From Algisphaera agarilytica (GTDB taxonomy: Bacteria; Planctomycetota; Phycisphaerae; Phycisphaerales; Phycisphaeraceae): DNA of 64,000 nucleotides. Made by a program: the position numbers and the translations under genes. The stretch lies in the NCBI RefSeq assembly GCF_014207595.1, contig NZ_JACHGY010000001.1, positions 496,001-560,000 of the forward strand, in the 5' to 3' direction. The notes beneath the pieces are model-generated. The model ran no database searches, was not told where the DNA came from, and saw nothing but the letters and a program-made list of their open reading frames with translations. This document shows, one piece after another, positions 27,459 to 40,084 of this stretch. Positions within the stretch are counted from its first letter, which is position 1; every line of letters begins with the position of its first letter.

Positions 27459-28886
27459 ATGAACGGCCCCGAAATGCTCCGCCTCGTCGACTCGATCTCC
27501 CGCGACCGCAACGTCGACAAAGAAACCCTGCTGACCGACCTCGAACAGGCCATGGTTTCGGCTGCCCGTAAACACTTCAACGCCGTTGACACCGAAGACT
27601 TCTCCTGCGAGATCGACCGCCTCAACGGCGAGATCAACGTCTTCCGCGGCGAAGAGTACATCCCGCTCGAAGAGCTCGGCCGGATCCCCGCGCAAACCGC
27701 CAAGCAGGTCATGATCCAGCGCTTCCGTGAAGACGAACGCGCCAGCATCTTCAACGAATACATCGACCGCGTCGGCGAACTGGTCACCGGCATGGCCCAG
27801 CGCTACGAGGGCGGTGCCCTGGTCGTGCAGATCGGCCGCGCCGAAGGCTTCATGCCCCGCAGCGAGCAGATTCCGGGCGAACAACACCAGCCCGGTGAAC
27901 GCGTCCGCTGCCTGATCCTCGACGTCCGCGACGCTGGCAACCAGGTGAAGATCGTCCTCAGCCGGGCCGACCCGAAGATGATCCAACGCCTCTTCGAAGT
28001 CGAAGTCCCCGAAGTCGCCGAGCGCATCATCGAGATCCGCGCCATGGCCCGTGAACCCGGCCACCGCACCAAGCTGGCCGTTGCCTCGGTCGACTCCAAG
28101 GTCGACGCGGTCGGCGCCTGCGTCGGTGTCCGCGGCTCGCGCATCAAGAACATCGTCGACGAGCTCGGCGGCGAGAAGATCGACATCGTCCGCTGGAACG
28201 ACTCGTCGCAGCTGCTGATCCAGAACGCCCTCAAGCCCGCCGAAGTTGTAGAGATTTCGCTGTGCTTCGAACTCGGCCGGGCGACCGTCGTGGTCAATGA
28301 TGACCAGCTGTCGCTGGCGATCGGCAAGCGTGGCCAGAACGTCCGCCTCGCCGCCCGCCTGACCAACTGGGACGTGGACATCCTGACTCCGCCGGAGTTC
28401 ACCAAGTCGCTGGACATCATGGAAGAAACGCTCAAGGCCATCGACGGCATCAGCGAAGAGCAGGTCGACCGCCTCGCGGCCCTGGGCCTGATCAGCGTGT
28501 TCGATGTCGAAGAAGTCGGCCCCGAGTACCTGGCCGAGACGCTGGGCGTCGACGAGGCCAAGGCTCTGGAAGTCATCGGCGTGGCCAGCGAGAAGGGCAA
28601 GGAAGTTGCCGAACAGCAGGCCCAGGAGAAGGAAGAAGCCGAGGCCCGCAAGAAGGAAGAGCTCAAGACCCAGCAGGCCGCGTACGCCGGCGGCGGCGCC
28701 ATCGACGACCTGCTCGGCGGTGCGGCGGCCGACGCCCCCGCCCCAGCCCCGACCGACGCGCCGGCCGACGGCGAAGGCTCGATCATCGACATGCTCGAGT
28801 CACGCGACGATGCGGCGGAACCCGTCGCCTCGGACGCCTCGGCCGAAGCAGAATCCGCTGACGGAGACAAACCCCAGGACGCCTGA
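27459..28886 (+). CDS. nusA: Transcription termination/antitermination factor NusA
   Basis: NusA binds RNA polymerase and modulates pausing, termination and antitermination. The 475 residues contain the N-terminal polymerase-binding domain (1-~105, LTDLEQAMVSAARKHF), an S1 domain (~107-175, VTGMAQRYEGGALVVQIG), two KH domains (ACVGVRGSRIKNIVDELGGEKIDIVRW; LSLAIGKRGQNVRLAARLT), a helix-hairpin-helix-like segment (~325-375) and an acidic alanine-rich tail. It heads nusA-infB-rbfA; the rimP gene usually found before nusA is missing here. The leader with a terminator suggests control of this operon, perhaps by NusA itself. Confidence 0.95.
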   Translation: MNGPEMLRLVDSISRDRNVDKETLLTDLEQAMVSAARKHFNAVDTEDFSCEIDRLNGEINVFRGEEYIPLEELGRIPAQTAKQVMIQRFREDERASIFNEYIDRVGELVTGMAQRYEGGALVVQIGRAEGFMPRSEQIPGEQHQPGERVRCLILDVRDAGNQVKIVLSRADPKMIQRLFEVEVPEVAERIIEIRAMAREPGHRTKLAVASVDSKVDAVGACVGVRGSRIKNIVDELGGEKIDIVRWNDSSQLLIQNALKPAEVVEISLCFELGRATVVVNDDQLSLAIGKRGQNVRLAARLTNWDVDILTPPEFTKSLDIMEETLKAIDGISEEQVDRLAALGLISVFDVEEVGPEYLAETLGVDEAKALEVIGVASEKGKEVAEQQAQEKEEAEARKKEELKTQQAAYAGGGAIDDLLGGAAADAPAPAPTDAPADGEGSIIDMLESRDDAAEPVASDASAEAESADGDKPQDA

Positions 28887-28988
28887 GCCGCGTCTTAGCC
28901 ACGGCCCGGGCACGTTGCCCGGTGCCGAACCCACGAACCACCTGATCTGATTTCACGATCGTCTGACTGCCTTATCCCGGAGCGCCTC

Positions 28989-31766
28989 TTGCCACCGAAA
29001 AACCTACGAGTCCACCAACTAGCCAAAGAACTCGGCGTCAACAGCAAGGTGATCGTCGCCAAGTGCGAAGCCGAGGGTGTGCCCGGCATCACGAACCACA
29101 TGTCCGTGGTGAAGCTGGGCCTCGCCGCGACCGTCCGCGAGTGGTTCTCCGGCGACGGCGCCGACGCCGAGCACAACGCGGTCGAGACCGCCGCCCCGGT
29201 GGACCTGGAGAAGGTGCGTAAGCCCGCCAAGCGTAAGGCCGCCAAGAAGAAGACCGAAGAGCCTGTCGAAGAGGCGCCGGTCGCGGTCGAAGAGAAGCCG
29301 GTTCCCAAGAAGAAGCGGCCCACCCGTAAACCGGTGGAACCCATCGTTGAACTCGAGGCCCCCGAAGCGCCCGCCGAGGAAGCACCCGCTGAAGTCGAAG
29401 CCGCGGCCCCCGCTCCCGAAGCGCCCGCCGAACCCGAAGCCCCCGTCGAACCGCCCAAGCCCGCGGGCCCCGCGGGTGTGCAGAACGTTCCGGACCGCCC
29501 CGATGTCGTCAAGCCCGCCGGCGAACAACTCGAAACGCCCAAGAAAGCCAAGCTCTCCGGGCCCAAGGTCATCCGTGTCGAGAAGCCCGAACCCGATGCC
29601 GCGCCGCGCCCGCGTCGCACCGGTGGCGGCCCCGGCGGCGGCCCACGCGGCGGCCGTGACTCGGGTGGCGGCATGGGCGGCCAGGTCGAAGGCATCAGCC
29701 GATCCCGCGGCCCGGTCCGCGGCGGCGGCGTGCGTGGCGGCGGCGGTGGTGGCGGCGATGAACAGCGCGGCAACAAGCGTCGCGGCATGAACACCCGCCG
29801 TGGCCGTTCGGCCGACGCCCTGCTCACCGGCCCGACCCAGCTCTCCAAGGCCGACGCCGACGAACTCGATGCCCGCCTCAAGGGCTCGACCGGCTACATG
29901 AAGCAGCGCCGGCGCGACCTGCGCAACAAAGGCACCGCCGCCACCGGCTTCCAGGCCCAGACCGCCGTCCAAACCGGCGGCAAGGTCGAGATCGAAGAAC
30001 CCATCACCATCAAGGGCCTCTCCTCCGCTACCGGCATCAAGACCGCCCAGATCATCAAGTTCCTCTTCAAGCAGGGCGTGATGGCCACGGTGAACTCGGC
30101 CATCGGCACCGAGGCCGCGATGGAAGTCGCGATGGAATACGACATCGAGCTCGAAGTGAAAGAGCTCGAAACCGCCGAGGAAAAAGTCGAGAAGCAGTTC
30201 GCCGAACGCGAAAAAGTTGACGAGCAACCCCGCCCGCCGGTCGTCACCGTGCTGGGCCACGTCGACCACGGCAAGACGTCGCTGCTCGACCGCATCCGCC
30301 AGGCCGACGTCGCCGCCCACGAAGACGGCGGCATCACCCAGCACGTCGGTGCGTACCGCGTCAGCGTGGAAGGCAACGACGGCGCGAAGAAGACCGTCGT
30401 CTTCCTCGACACGCCTGGCCACGAAGCGTTCAGCACCATGCGGGCCCGCGGTGCGAGGATGACCGACCTGGTCGTCCTCGTGGTCGCCGCCGACGACGGC
30501 GTGATGCCCACCACTATCGAGGCCATCGCCCACGCCAAGGCCGCCGAGGTGCCGATCATCGTGGCCCTCAACAAGATCGATACGCCCCAGGCGACCGACG
30601 AGAACATCCGCAAGATCTACGGACAACTCGCCGAGCACGGGCTCAACCCCACCGATTGGGGTGGCGAAACCGAAATCATCAAGACCTCGGCCACCGAAGG
30701 CACCGGCATCACCGAGCTGCTGGAAATCCTCGACTACCAGGCCGAGCTCCTCGAGCTCACCGCCGACTACGGCGGCCCGGCCCGCGGCACCGTCATCGAA
30801 GCCGAGATGCAGACCGGCCGCGGCTCGGTCGCTCGTGTCTTGGTCCAAGACGGCCAAGTCAAAGTCGGCGACTTCATCGTCTCCGGCCGTGCCTTCGGTC
30901 GGGTCCGTGACATGATCAACGACCGCGATCAATCGGTTGCGGACGCCGGCCCCGCCACCCCGCTCGAACTCTCGGGTATCGACCTGGTCCCCGATGCCGG
31001 CGACAAGTTCTTCGTCACCGACTCGCTCAAGCGGGCCGAGGAAGTTGCCCTGCAGTACCGCGAAACCGAACGTCAGCAAACCCTGGCCAGCAAGACCAAG
31101 GTCACGCTGGACAACTTCGCCGACGCCGTGGCCGCGGGCAACATCAAGGACCTACGTGTGGTCATCAAGGCCGACGTCCAAGGCTCGATCGAGACGCTCA
31201 CCAGTAGCCTCGAAAAGATGGGCAACGACGAAGTCACCGTCAAGGTCCTGCACTCGGCGGTCGGCGGCATCACCGAGGGCGATGTGCTCCTGGCCGACGC
31301 ATCGGACGCGATCATCCTGGGCTTCCACGTCACCGCGACGCCAGCCGTCCGCGAGATCGCCGATGAACGCAAGGTCGACATCCGCACTTACCGCGTGATC
31401 TACGACCTGACCGACGACGTGAAGAAGGGCCTGGAAGGCATGCTCACGCCCGACCGCTCCGAAGAGGAAGTCGGCCAGGCCGAGGTCAAGGAAGTGTTCC
31501 GCATCGGTGGTGTGGGTGCCGTGGCCGGCTGCCTGATCACCGAAGGCACCGCGTTGAAGGACGACGTGAAGGTCCGCGTGTCCCGCGACGGTGTGGTGGT
31601 CACCGACGACCGCGACGTCGAGAGCCTCCGCCGCGTGAAGGACGAAGTGAAGCGGGTCCAGGCCGGTACCGAGTGCGGTGTCCGCGTGGCCAACTTCGAC
31701 GACCTCAAGTCGGGCGACGTCCTGATCTTCTACAAAGTCATCGAAGTGCAACGCACGCTGGACTAA
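28989..31766 (+). CDS. infB: Translation initiation factor IF-2
   Basis: IF-2 is the GTPase that places initiator tRNA on the ribosome. The 925-residue protein begins with an IF2_N domain ([26 protein letters not shown]), followed by a long disordered region of K/E/P/A and glycine-arginine repeats (about 75-290). A second IF2_N domain ([21 protein letters not shown]), the G domain with GHVDHGKTS (about 423), DTPGHEAF and NKID, and the C-terminal domains follow. The start is TTG 28989, supported by GGAG seven bases upstream and by the family N-terminus. It is 102 bases after nusA. A REP-like palindrome follows directly. Confidence 0.95.
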   Translation: MPPKNLRVHQLAKELGVNSKVIVAKCEAEGVPGITNHMSVVKLGLAATVREWFSGDGADAEHNAVETAAPVDLEKVRKPAKRKAAKKKTEEPVEEAPVAVEEKPVPKKKRPTRKPVEPIVELEAPEAPAEEAPAEVEAAAPAPEAPAEPEAPVEPPKPAGPAGVQNVPDRPDVVKPAGEQLETPKKAKLSGPKVIRVEKPEPDAAPRPRRTGGGPGGGPRGGRDSGGGMGGQVEGISRSRGPVRGGGVRGGGGGGGDEQRGNKRRGMNTRRGRSADALLTGPTQLSKADADELDARLKGSTGYMKQRRRDLRNKGTAATGFQAQTAVQTGGKVEIEEPITIKGLSSATGIKTAQIIKFLFKQGVMATVNSAIGTEAAMEVAMEYDIELEVKELETAEEKVEKQFAEREKVDEQPRPPVVTVLGHVDHGKTSLLDRIRQADVAAHEDGGITQHVGAYRVSVEGNDGAKKTVVFLDTPGHEAFSTMRARGARMTDLVVLVVAADDGVMPTTIEAIAHAKAAEVPIIVALNKIDTPQATDENIRKIYGQLAEHGLNPTDWGGETEIIKTSATEGTGITELLEILDYQAELLELTADYGGPARGTVIEAEMQTGRGSVARVLVQDGQVKVGDFIVSGRAFGRVRDMINDRDQSVADAGPATPLELSGIDLVPDAGDKFFVTDSLKRAEEVALQYRETERQQTLASKTKVTLDNFADAVAAGNIKDLRVVIKADVQGSIETLTSSLEKMGNDEVTVKVLHSAVGGITEGDVLLADASDAIILGFHVTATPAVREIADERKVDIRTYRVIYDLTDDVKKGLEGMLTPDRSEEEVGQAEVKEVFRIGGVGAVAGCLITEGTALKDDVKVRVSRDGVVVTDDRDVESLRRVKDEVKRVQAGTECGVRVANFDDLKSGDVLIFYKVIEVQRTLD

Positions 31767-31774
31767 CCCCCCCA

Positions 31775-31838
31775 TTAGCCCCGGGCTCTGCCCGGGGGCT
31801 CCATCACACTCACCTCCCCGGGCAGAGCCCGGGGCTAA
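31775..31838. repeat. REP-like palindrome between infB and rbfA
   Basis: Arms 31775-31797 and 31816-31838 are perfect 23-base inverted copies with TTAGCCCC and GGGGCTAA ends and an 18-base loop. It starts 8 bases after the infB stop and ends 14 bases before the rbfA ATG, so it lies in the operon mRNA and may reduce or stabilise downstream message. Confidence 0.85.
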
Positions 31839-31852
31839 CGGTGAACCGCCGC

Positions 31853-32296
31853 ATGACCCAACGCCAGAAACAAGTCGAGTCCCTGCTGCAACGCGCCGTC
31901 GCGTCGGCGCTGCAGCGTGGCCTGGCCGATCCCCGGCTGCAGGGCGTGCTCGTCAGCGTGACCCGAGTCGACGTCAGCCCGGACCTGCGCAACGCCAAGA
32001 CCTTCGTCTCGATCACCCCCGAGAAGTACGAGTCCCGTGCGATCCACGGCCTCAAAGACGCGACCATGCACATCCAGCAGCAGGTCAAGAAGAACGTCGC
32101 TTTGCGTTCCGTCCCCCACCTCCGCTTCGAGATCGACCACGACCTCAAGAAACAGGCCGCGATCTTAGAAGCCATCGATCAGGGAATGAAACGTACCGAA
32201 GCCTCATCCGCTTCAACCGAACAACCCAACCCGGAGGCTGCGGAGCACAGCGACAACGCCCCGGATACGGATCCAACCACCCCTCAAGAGAATTAA
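31853..32296 (+). CDS. rbfA: Ribosome-binding factor A
   Basis: RbfA is a KH-fold maturation factor of the small ribosomal subunit. The 147-residue protein has the family pattern: QKQVESLLQRAVASALQRGLADPRLQGVLVSVTRVDVSPDLRNAKTFVSI, the long helix region, and LRSVPHLRFEIDHDLKKQAAIL. An acidic tail of about 30 residues (ASSASTEQPNPEAAEHSDNAPDTD) is extra. Start may be ATG 31853 or GTG 31841; both lie just after the palindrome and neither has a good Shine-Dalgarno, so translation may depend on coupling to infB or on the hairpin. The next gene begins 3 bases after the stop. Confidence 0.92.
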   Translation: MTQRQKQVESLLQRAVASALQRGLADPRLQGVLVSVTRVDVSPDLRNAKTFVSITPEKYESRAIHGLKDATMHIQQQVKKNVALRSVPHLRFEIDHDLKKQAAILEAIDQGMKRTEASSASTEQPNPEAAEHSDNAPDTDPTTPQEN

Positions 32297-32299
32297 CCG

Positions 32300-33085
32300 T
32301 TGGCCAAACAAGACCCTGCCACCGCCAAGAAATTCGCCGCCCTGCTGAAGAAGAGCATCACCGCGTACAAGGGTGAAGACCCGCCGCCGCGTGACCCCGT
32401 GGCACAGCTCATCGTCAGCTTCATGCAATGGGACTCGACCCGCACCAAGGCCGAGGACGCCTTCGTTGCGCTGATGGAAGAGATGATCGACGTCAACGAC
32501 CTGCGCGTGAGCCACCCCCACGAGCTGGTCGAGGTCATCGGCAAGGACTACCCCAACGCCGTCAACCGCGTGATCCGTCTGCGTGAATCGCTGCACGAGG
32601 TCTATGCCCGCGAGCACGACATCCAGATGCACTCGATCGCCGGCAAGGGCAAGAAAGAGCAACGGGCCTACCTCGACTCGCTGCCCGGCATCGCCCCGTA
32701 CATCGCGGCCCAGGTCACGCTCCTGTCCTTCGGCGGCCACGCCATGCCGATCGACGACAAGCTCCTGGCCCTGCTGATCAACGAGGGCTGCCTCCACGAG
32801 GGCACCTCGATCGCCGACGCCGAGTCGTACCTGGTCCGCCAGATCAAAGCCGGCGACGCACTCGAAGCCCACCTCGCGTTGCAAGCCTGGGCCGACAAAC
32901 GCAAGGCCCCCGCCGCTAAGGCTCCCGCCAAGACGACGAAAACCACCAAGGCCAGCAAAACCACCAAGTCGACTAAGACTACGAAGAAGAAAACGACCAA
33001 GACCACCAAGGCGACCAAGTCGGCCCCGAAGAAGAAGGTCGCCAAGAAGAAGACCACGAAAAAGAAGGTCACCAAGAAGAAGTAA
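32300..33085 (+). CDS. HhH-GPD (endonuclease III-like) protein with lysine/threonine-rich tail
   Basis: Residues ~1-205 follow the HhH-GPD fold of base-excision glycosylases: YLDSLPGIAPYIAAQVTLLSFGGHAMPIDDKLLALLINEG contains the helix-hairpin-helix and the conserved aspartate. The catalytic lysine of endonuclease III (LPGVGRKTA) is absent, and there is no iron-sulfur cysteine cluster, so a monofunctional glycosylase or a DNA-binding relative is more likely. The last ~55 residues are repeats of K, T and A (TKKKTTKTTKATK...), like histone H1-type tails, and should bind DNA non-specifically. Start is TTG 32300, 3 bases after rbfA, so translation is coupled. Confidence 0.75.
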   Translation: MAKQDPATAKKFAALLKKSITAYKGEDPPPRDPVAQLIVSFMQWDSTRTKAEDAFVALMEEMIDVNDLRVSHPHELVEVIGKDYPNAVNRVIRLRESLHEVYAREHDIQMHSIAGKGKKEQRAYLDSLPGIAPYIAAQVTLLSFGGHAMPIDDKLLALLINEGCLHEGTSIADAESYLVRQIKAGDALEAHLALQAWADKRKAPAAKAPAKTTKTTKASKTTKSTKTTKKKTTKTTKATKSAPKKKVAKKKTTKKKVTKKK

Positions 33086-33206
33086 TTTTGGAACTTGGGG
33101 ACTTGGGGATTGGGGAATTAGACGAGAACTAAACCTCGCCAAGACTCCATCACGCCAAGTTTTCTTCCCAAGCCCCCAACACCTAAGTCCCTAACACCCA
33201 CACCCC

Positions 33207-34091
33207 ATGACCACCGATCCCTCCAAACTCCGACTCGGCATCCCCAAAGGCTCGCTCCAGGACCCCACCGTCGACCTGTTCTATCGGTCCGGCTACCGCA
33301 TCAACGTGTCCAGCCGGTCGTACTACCCCGAGATCGACGACCCGGGCATGTCCGCGATGATGTTCCGCTCTCAGGAGATGTCACGCTACGTCGAAGACGG
33401 CGTGATCGACTTCGGCATCTGCGGCCACGACTGGGTCGTGGAAAACAACAGCGACGTCCACGAGGTCTGCGAACTCGAATACTCCCGCGCCACGTCCAAC
33501 CCCATCCGCTGGGTCCTGGCGGTGCCCGAGGAGTCGGACATCCACAAGCCCGAGGACCTCGCCGGCGGCATCATCGCCACCGAACTCAAGCAAACCGTCA
33601 AGCGGTACTTCGAGGGCAAGAACATCCCGATCAAGAAGATCGAGTTCTCCTGGGGCGCGACCGAAGTCAAGGCCCGACTGATCGACGGCATCGTCGACTG
33701 CACCGAGACCGGCTCGTCGCTGCGGGCCAACAAGCTGCGCGTCCTCGACACGCTGCTCACCTCGACCACGCGGATGATCGCCAACCACGACGCCTGGGCC
33801 GACCCCGCCAAGCGGGAAAAGATCGAAGACATCGCGCTGCTGCTGCAGGGCGCGATTTCCGCCAAGAGCCAAGTCGGCCTCAAGCTCAACGTGCCCCGTG
33901 CCAAGCTCGACGCCGTCCTCGCCCAGATGCCCTCGGCCCAGTCGCCGACGGTCAACGAACTGGCGGACAAGGACTGGGTGGCGGTGGAAGTGATCGTGGA
34001 CCGCACGGTCGAACGCGAACTGGTGCCCAAGCTCTCCCGGGCCGGTGGCCAGGCGATCTTCAGCTACCCGCTGAACAAGATCATCCCCTGA
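33207..34091 (+). CDS. hisG: ATP phosphoribosyltransferase, long form
   Basis: HisG condenses ATP and PRPP in the first step of histidine synthesis. The 294-residue length and C-terminal ACT-like regulatory domain (DWVAVEVIVDRTVERELVPKLSRAGGQAIFSYPLNKIIP) identify the long, histidine-inhibited form that needs no HisZ. Other landmarks are LRLGIPKGSLQDPTVDLFYRSGY, GVIDFGICGHDWV, and the PRPP-binding block IVDCTETGSSLRANKLRVLDTLLTSTTRMIAN. It is 121 bases from the HhH-GPD gene; the other his genes are elsewhere. Between them lie T/G-rich direct repeats of no clear function. Confidence 0.95.
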   Translation: MTTDPSKLRLGIPKGSLQDPTVDLFYRSGYRINVSSRSYYPEIDDPGMSAMMFRSQEMSRYVEDGVIDFGICGHDWVVENNSDVHEVCELEYSRATSNPIRWVLAVPEESDIHKPEDLAGGIIATELKQTVKRYFEGKNIPIKKIEFSWGATEVKARLIDGIVDCTETGSSLRANKLRVLDTLLTSTTRMIANHDAWADPAKREKIEDIALLLQGAISAKSQVGLKLNVPRAKLDAVLAQMPSAQSPTVNELADKDWVAVEVIVDRTVERELVPKLSRAGGQAIFSYPLNKIIP

Positions 34092-34169
34092 AATCCGCCT
34101 CGGCTTTGACATCTCAGGTTTTCCGCGCTCACCTTTTCCCCGCGACCGGCCTCGGCGTAGAATCAGAGG

Positions 34170-37100
34170 ATGTTCTATCGAAGTTGTTGCATTGCTGTGT
34201 TGCTTTCCGGGGCCCTGCTGCTGGCGTCCTGCGCCTCCGACCCCTCCAGAGACCCGGGCTCGGCGTCCGGCGATGCATCGCTCTCGTCCGAGCCGATCCG
34301 CCTGACCGACGTGCCCCCGCCGCCCGGCGTCCCCGCCGCGACGCTGACTCCGTTCAACGACACCCAGATGGGCCTCGCCCAGCTCTCTCGGGCGGAAGTC
34401 CTCGATTCACTGGCCACGCCCGCTTACCTCGAAAACCTTGGCCAAACGCCGGAAGAGCGAAATATCGAACCCCCGCTGGCCGCGCAGAAGTTCTACGCGG
34501 CGGGCCGGCAAGCCCTGTTGGAAAACGACAACTTCCGGGCGGTGCAGCAGCTCGAAAAGGCGCTCCGCCTTTCGCCGGGTGAGCCGAAGATCCTCAAGTC
34601 GTTGGCCGAGGCGTGGACCCGCTCGGGCAACCGGGTTTCCGCCTCCAACTTCTACCGCCAGGCGGTCGCCGCCGACCCGACAGACCTCAACAGCCTGTTC
34701 ATGCTCGGCCGGTTTGCGCTCGACGAACGCCGCTGGGACCAGGCGGTGATCAATCTCGACGCGGCGCTGCAACTCGCCGAACCCGACTACGAAAACGCCG
34801 ACGCCAAAGCCGACCCGGAAGCGGCCCACCTCATCCGCTACTACCTCGCCAACGCGCTCAACCAGGCGGGGCACAGCCGAGCCGCGGCGGAGATGTTCGA
34901 CGCCTACCTCACCGACCGCCCGAGGCTCTCGGCCCTGACGCCCTACACCCGCGAGATCGCGGTGCTCGGCAACCAGCGCGGCGAGACGCTCATGCTCGTC
35001 GGCGACCTGTACCACCGCCTCAACGAGCCGCGCACCGCCTGGCAGGCCTACTCCGCCGCCGCGGAGGTGGGGGTGCTCAACCCCGACACGTTGCTCCGTC
35101 GGTTGCTCTACACCCGTTTGCGTCTGGGACAGACGCGGGCGGCCCAGGAACTGGTCACCCAGGCGGTCGCCGATTCGCAGGGCAACGCCAAGTCGCTCGC
35201 CTTGATTCCCTATGCCGTGCAACAAGGCGTGTCGGCCGAGGCGCTGTCGGCTCAACTCACTGCGCTCTACGAAGACCGCGGCCGCCCCGCGTCTTTGGCC
35301 CTGGCGATGGCCGATGTCCTGCCCCCCGATGTCGCCGCCCCGCTGCTGCAGCAACACCTGGCAGAACACCCCGACGATGACATGGTGTTTGGACGCTTGT
35401 TAGCGCTGTTGCTGGGCGACGCCCCTTCGGATGAAAACCGTCAGCAAGCCGTGGCCGCGACGATCAATGCGATGTCGGCCTCGCCCGATCTCGCGGAAGC
35501 CTACGCCGACCAACTGCTGGCCAACACCGATCAGCCCGCGGCACTGTCGGCGTTCTTGCCCGAGCCGCCGACCTCGGCCTCGCTCACGCTGCGGGGGAAA
35601 CTCTTCCTGGCCGATGCGCAGACCGACGAGGCTTTCGCGTCGTTCAGCCAAGCCCTCGAACTCGACCCCGAAGCCGACCTCGCGCGTTTTGAGTTGGCGG
35701 CGTTGCAGCTCCAGCGTGGACAGATCGAAGAGGCCGAGGCCTTGCTCGAACCACTCGCCGATTCCAACCATCCGCGGGTGACGATGCTTCGCGTCCAGGC
35801 CCTGACCCAGACGGGCAAGACCGAAGAGGCCCTGACGCTGATCAACGAGGTGCTACGCCGCACCCCGCCCGGCAGCCCGCTGATGCTCGACAAGGCCGAC
35901 CTGCAACTCCGGCTTGGCCGTGTCCAGGAAGCCGAGCGCACCCTGCTGGACGCGCTCAACGCCCGGCCGACCGACGAAGCGATCTACGAAGCGTTGCTGG
36001 ATATCTACAGCCAAAACGGCAACATGATCCGCAACTACCAGCGTCTGGTCCGGCGCATGGTGGACACCATCCCCAACGCGCGGATCACCCGCCTGATCCA
36101 GTTGGAAACCCTGATCGCCAACCGGCAATACCCCCAGGCCCTGGCCCTCATGGACACGCTCGAACCCACTGGAAAAGACCGCTTGCTGCTGCAGCGCCTT
36201 CGTCTCGAAGCCTTGATCGGCACGAATCAAGGCGACGCCGTGTCGTCGCTGATCGATCAGCACCTCGCCGAGGCCAGCGCCGCGCAGGTCGCCCCGAGCG
36301 AGGAGATGCTCACGCTCGCGGTTCGCTATTTCACCCGCAGAGGCGAGCAGGACAAAGCCCTGCAACTCGAACTCACCCGTTGGGAAAACGCCCCGCCCAG
36401 CACGCAGCGCAGCGGCACCCTGGCCAGTATCTACTTCCTGCAGGAGCGTTACGCCGACGCGGTCAAGGTGACCCAGGAAGCGTTTGACCAGGGCCTCGCC
36501 GACAACGATCCGTTGCAGATGATGGTGTTGCTGGTCAACTCGCTGTTCGAGTTGGAGCGTTTCGAAGACGCCGAGCAACACGTCAAAGACATCACCAAGA
36601 AGTTCCCCGACCTCGGTGGCGAACCCGCGATGTTCCTGGCGGTGATCTACGAGCAACGCGGCGACACCGAGGCGTCGCGCCGCGTGATGGAAGAAGCCCT
36701 CGAAGACTTTCCCGACCACGCCGGGCTCAACAACTCGCTGGGTTACGGCCTGGCGAACGAAGGGATCCGGTTGGACGACGCCGAGCGGATGGTCGCCCGC
36801 GCGGTCGCCGCCGAACCCGACGTCTCGGCGTACCTCGACTCGATGGGCTGGGTGTTTTACAAGAAAGCCGAGTTCGAACGTGCTCTGGAGTGGCTGGAGC
36901 GGAGCCTGAAGGCCGACAGCGGCAACCACCCGGTCATCATCGATCACCTGGGTGACACGTACTACCGCCTGGACCGCCCCGCCGAGGCCGTGCGCATGTG
37001 GAACCGTGCCCAACAGGTCATGATGGCGGACGGCTACGAGTCGATGGACCCCGAAGAAGCCGACCTGCCCGAGCGTCTGAACAACAAGATCAACGCGGTC

Positions 37101-37277
37101 GCCCAGGACCAACCCGCCCCCGTTGCGGACCTCGGCGAGGGCGTCGAAATCCCGGTCCAACCCGAATTGCCCGACACGCCCGAAGCGCTGCCGACCACCC
37201 CCGAAAACCCTGCCGCCGAGCCGGTGCTACCTGCCGTAGACCTGCCCTCCGAAGAAGCGGCTCCAACAGCCCCGTAA
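34170..37277 (+). CDS. Large TPR-repeat lipoprotein
   Basis: The 1035-residue protein has a lipoprotein signal (MFYRSCCIAVLLSGALLLASC, lipobox LLASC, acylated Cys at about 21) and so is anchored to a membrane facing the periplasm. The body is tetratricopeptide repeats in at least two arrays (about 105-330 and 440-960), such as FYAAGRQALLENDNFRAVQQLEKALRLSPGEPKIL and AYLDSMGWVFYKKAEFERALEWLERSLKADSGNHPVIIDHLGDTYYRLDRPAEAVRMW. The C-terminus is acidic and proline-rich. TPR lipoproteins of this size usually organise protein complexes in the envelope or secretion machinery. Partners are unknown; the neighbours hisG and gyrB give no hint. Confidence 0.75.
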   Translation: MFYRSCCIAVLLSGALLLASCASDPSRDPGSASGDASLSSEPIRLTDVPPPPGVPAATLTPFNDTQMGLAQLSRAEVLDSLATPAYLENLGQTPEERNIEPPLAAQKFYAAGRQALLENDNFRAVQQLEKALRLSPGEPKILKSLAEAWTRSGNRVSASNFYRQAVAADPTDLNSLFMLGRFALDERRWDQAVINLDAALQLAEPDYENADAKADPEAAHLIRYYLANALNQAGHSRAAAEMFDAYLTDRPRLSALTPYTREIAVLGNQRGETLMLVGDLYHRLNEPRTAWQAYSAAAEVGVLNPDTLLRRLLYTRLRLGQTRAAQELVTQAVADSQGNAKSLALIPYAVQQGVSAEALSAQLTALYEDRGRPASLALAMADVLPPDVAAPLLQQHLAEHPDDDMVFGRLLALLLGDAPSDENRQQAVAATINAMSASPDLAEAYADQLLANTDQPAALSAFLPEPPTSASLTLRGKLFLADAQTDEAFASFSQALELDPEADLARFELAALQLQRGQIEEAEALLEPLADSNHPRVTMLRVQALTQTGKTEEALTLINEVLRRTPPGSPLMLDKADLQLRLGRVQEAERTLLDALNARPTDEAIYEALLDIYSQNGNMIRNYQRLVRRMVDTIPNARITRLIQLETLIANRQYPQALALMDTLEPTGKDRLLLQRLRLEALIGTNQGDAVSSLIDQHLAEASAAQVAPSEEMLTLAVRYFTRRGEQDKALQLELTRWENAPPSTQRSGTLASIYFLQERYADAVKVTQEAFDQGLADNDPLQMMVLLVNSLFELERFEDAEQHVKDITKKFPDLGGEPAMFLAVIYEQRGDTEASRRVMEEALEDFPDHAGLNNSLGYGLANEGIRLDDAERMVARAVAAEPDVSAYLDSMGWVFYKKAEFERALEWLERSLKADSGNHPVIIDHLGDTYYRLDRPAEAVRMWNRAQQVMMADGYESMDPEEADLPERLNNKINAVAQDQPAPVADLGEGVEIPVQPELPDTPEALPTTPENPAAEPVLPAVDLPSEEAAPTAP

Positions 37278-37366
37278 ACCCTTGTTTTTCAGCATATTGA
37301 AGGCCTTCCGGCAGCCCGCCCCCACGTTGTGAGAGGAGCGGTTTTCTGCTAAAATGTTTGGCTTGA

Positions 37367-40048
<2,682 letters not shown>

Positions 40049-40084
40049 GTCAAAGCGGCCAAGGGGCCGAGAAGGATCGTGTTC

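Noticed and set aside
32880-33085. Frameshift explanation for the K/T-rich tail of the HhH-GPD protein
   Set aside because: The tail uses AAG/AAA and ACC/ACG codons regularly in frame, and a similar in-frame tail occurs on the DksA-like protein, so it appears genuine.
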